Of a DNA stretch of 64,000 nucleotides, positions 63,456 to 64,000 are shown one piece after another. Below the pieces are notes generated by a model. That model had not been told where the DNA came from, searched no databases, and saw only the letters and a program-made list of their open reading frames with translations. The DNA comes from Saccharomonospora xinjiangensis XJ-54 (GTDB taxonomy: Bacteria > Actinomycetota > Actinomycetes > Mycobacteriales > Pseudonocardiaceae), in NCBI RefSeq assembly GCF_000258175.1, contig NZ_JH636049.1, forward strand, positions 2,953,482 to 3,017,481. The letters are read 5' to 3'. Numbering within the stretch: the stretch's first letter is position 1; every line of letters begins with the position of its first letter. A program made the translations under genes and the position numbers.

Positions 63456-64000
63456 ATGGTTGGTGGCTCGGACCGTCGCTCGGCCTCGATCGAGGACTAC
63501 CTGCGGGCGATCTACGGCCTTGAGGAGCGCGGTGAAGCCGTCACGAACACGGCGCTGGCCTCACGGCTCGAGGTGAGCCCTTCGTCGGCGTCGGGCATGG
63601 TCACCAAGCTCGCGCAGCAGGGGCTCGTGGAGCACGTACCGTACCGGGGCTTCGAGCTGACCGGTGAGGGCAGGCAGCTCGCGAGGTCGGTGCTGCGAAG
63701 GCACCGCCTCATCGAGTCGTACCTCGTGTCCGAACTCGGCTACACCTGGGACGAGGTGCACGCGGAGGCGGACCAGCTCGAACACGTCGTGTCCGACCTT
63801 CTCGTCGAGCGCATCGCGGTGAAGCTGGGCAATCCCGTGCGCGACCCGCACGGCGACCCGATCCCCGCCGTGGACGGCTCCGTCGAGGAGGTGTCCACGA
63901 AGCTGCTGGAGGAACTGCCGATCGGCGCGGTGGGGGAGATCGTCCGGGTGTGGGACACCGACCCCGAGCTGTTGCGGTACCTGACTGAGCGGGCCATCGG
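63456..64000 (+). CDS. mntR: Manganese-responsive DtxR-family repressor MntR (3' end outside window)
   Basis: The first 181 residues are visible and the frame is open at the window end. SIEDYLRAIYGLEERGEAVTNTALASRLEVSPSSASGMVTKLAQQGLVEHVPYRGFELTGEGRQLARSVLRRHRLIESYLVSELGYTWDEVH is the DtxR-type winged helix and dimerisation domain; HAEADQLEHVVSDLLVERIAVKLGNPVRDPHGDPIP is the metal-binding part. The residue equal to DtxR Cys102 is Asp, pointing to Mn rather than Fe, and similarity to M. tuberculosis MntR (Rv2788) is strong. A SH3-like domain begins at the end. ATG at 63456 lies 7 bp after TATCGT (63443-63448), fitting a leaderless mRNA. Confidence 0.88.
   Translation, partial: MVGGSDRRSASIEDYLRAIYGLEERGEAVTNTALASRLEVSPSSASGMVTKLAQQGLVEHVPYRGFELTGEGRQLARSVLRRHRLIESYLVSELGYTWDEVHAEADQLEHVVSDLLVERIAVKLGNPVRDPHGDPIPAVDGSVEEVSTKLLEELPIGAVGEIVRVWDTDPELLRYLTERAI

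Overview
The window is high-GC actinobacterial chromosome, most likely from the family Pseudonocardiaceae (a Saccharomonospora- or Amycolatopsis-like organism; this is inference from gene content, not a database match). Supporting signs are SepH, an actinobacterial-type integration host factor, a complete conservon (cvnABCDE) with a CYP157-like P450, and blocks in the same order as in Mycobacterium tuberculosis (Rv0880-Rv0884c; Rv2249c-Rv2250c-Rv2251). No transposase, integrase, phage gene, rRNA, tRNA or CRISPR array was seen; this looks like core chromosome.

Layout. 0-12.7 kb: the 3' part of a sacsin/Hsp90-like protein, DUF2530, a purine permease, an ArsR-type regulator facing a miniature P450 and a PEP-mutase-family enzyme, MarR, an MFS exporter, SodA, a glutamate-cysteine-ligase-like enzyme, a SPOUT rRNA methylase and a DUF2537 membrane protein. 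13-18 kb: a sugar-nucleotide/glycan cassette (epimerase, membrane protein-GT2 fusion, GtrA, UDP-sulfoquinovose synthase). 18-35.6 kb: sepH, serC, a serine hydrolase, a lactate permease, an EphD-like fusion, citA-like citrate synthase, pdxH, MFS, aldose epimerase, amidohydrolase, an acyl-CoA dehydrogenase facing its probable TetR regulator, a PfkB kinase and gltA. 35.7-42.5 kb: a DUF1023 hydrolase with a small helical partner, a TrmB/LuxR-like regulator, a ThDP enzyme, a ZIP transporter and endonuclease V. 42.7-47 kb: the conservon. 47.5-55.7 kb: glpD-tetR facing an alkyl-DHAP-synthase-like flavoprotein, C39-like and S1 peptidases, a thioesterase and a fatty acyl-CoA ligase. 56-64 kb: an IHF-like protein, PPTase plus isochorismate synthase, acyl-CoA dehydrogenase, an enoyl-CoA hydratase/acyl-CoA ligase/TetR operon, GNAT and the start of mntR.

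The feature that stands out is a family of intergenic elements made of 21-bp units in two inverted arms. Five loci are clear (3646-3868, 12720-12957, 28996-29047, 40825-41000, 46954-47547), and one minimal hairpin at 18014-18056 may be related. Most start at or near CCGTGTCCGCAC and end with its complement GTGCGGACACGG. Units come in two flavours that often alternate, giving a 42-bp higher-order period, and the arms can pair into long hairpins. They occupy convergent, tandem and divergent intergenic spaces and are absent inside genes. I do not recognise them as a named repeat family.

Other points of interest are a 234-residue P450-like protein that keeps the K-helix and heme-cysteine motifs, a conservon P450 lacking the ExxR arginine, a near-consensus iron box on the stop codon of an exporter, a plant/cyanobacterial-type UDP-sulfoquinovose synthase in an actinomycete, and several divergent TetR operators visible as inverted repeats.
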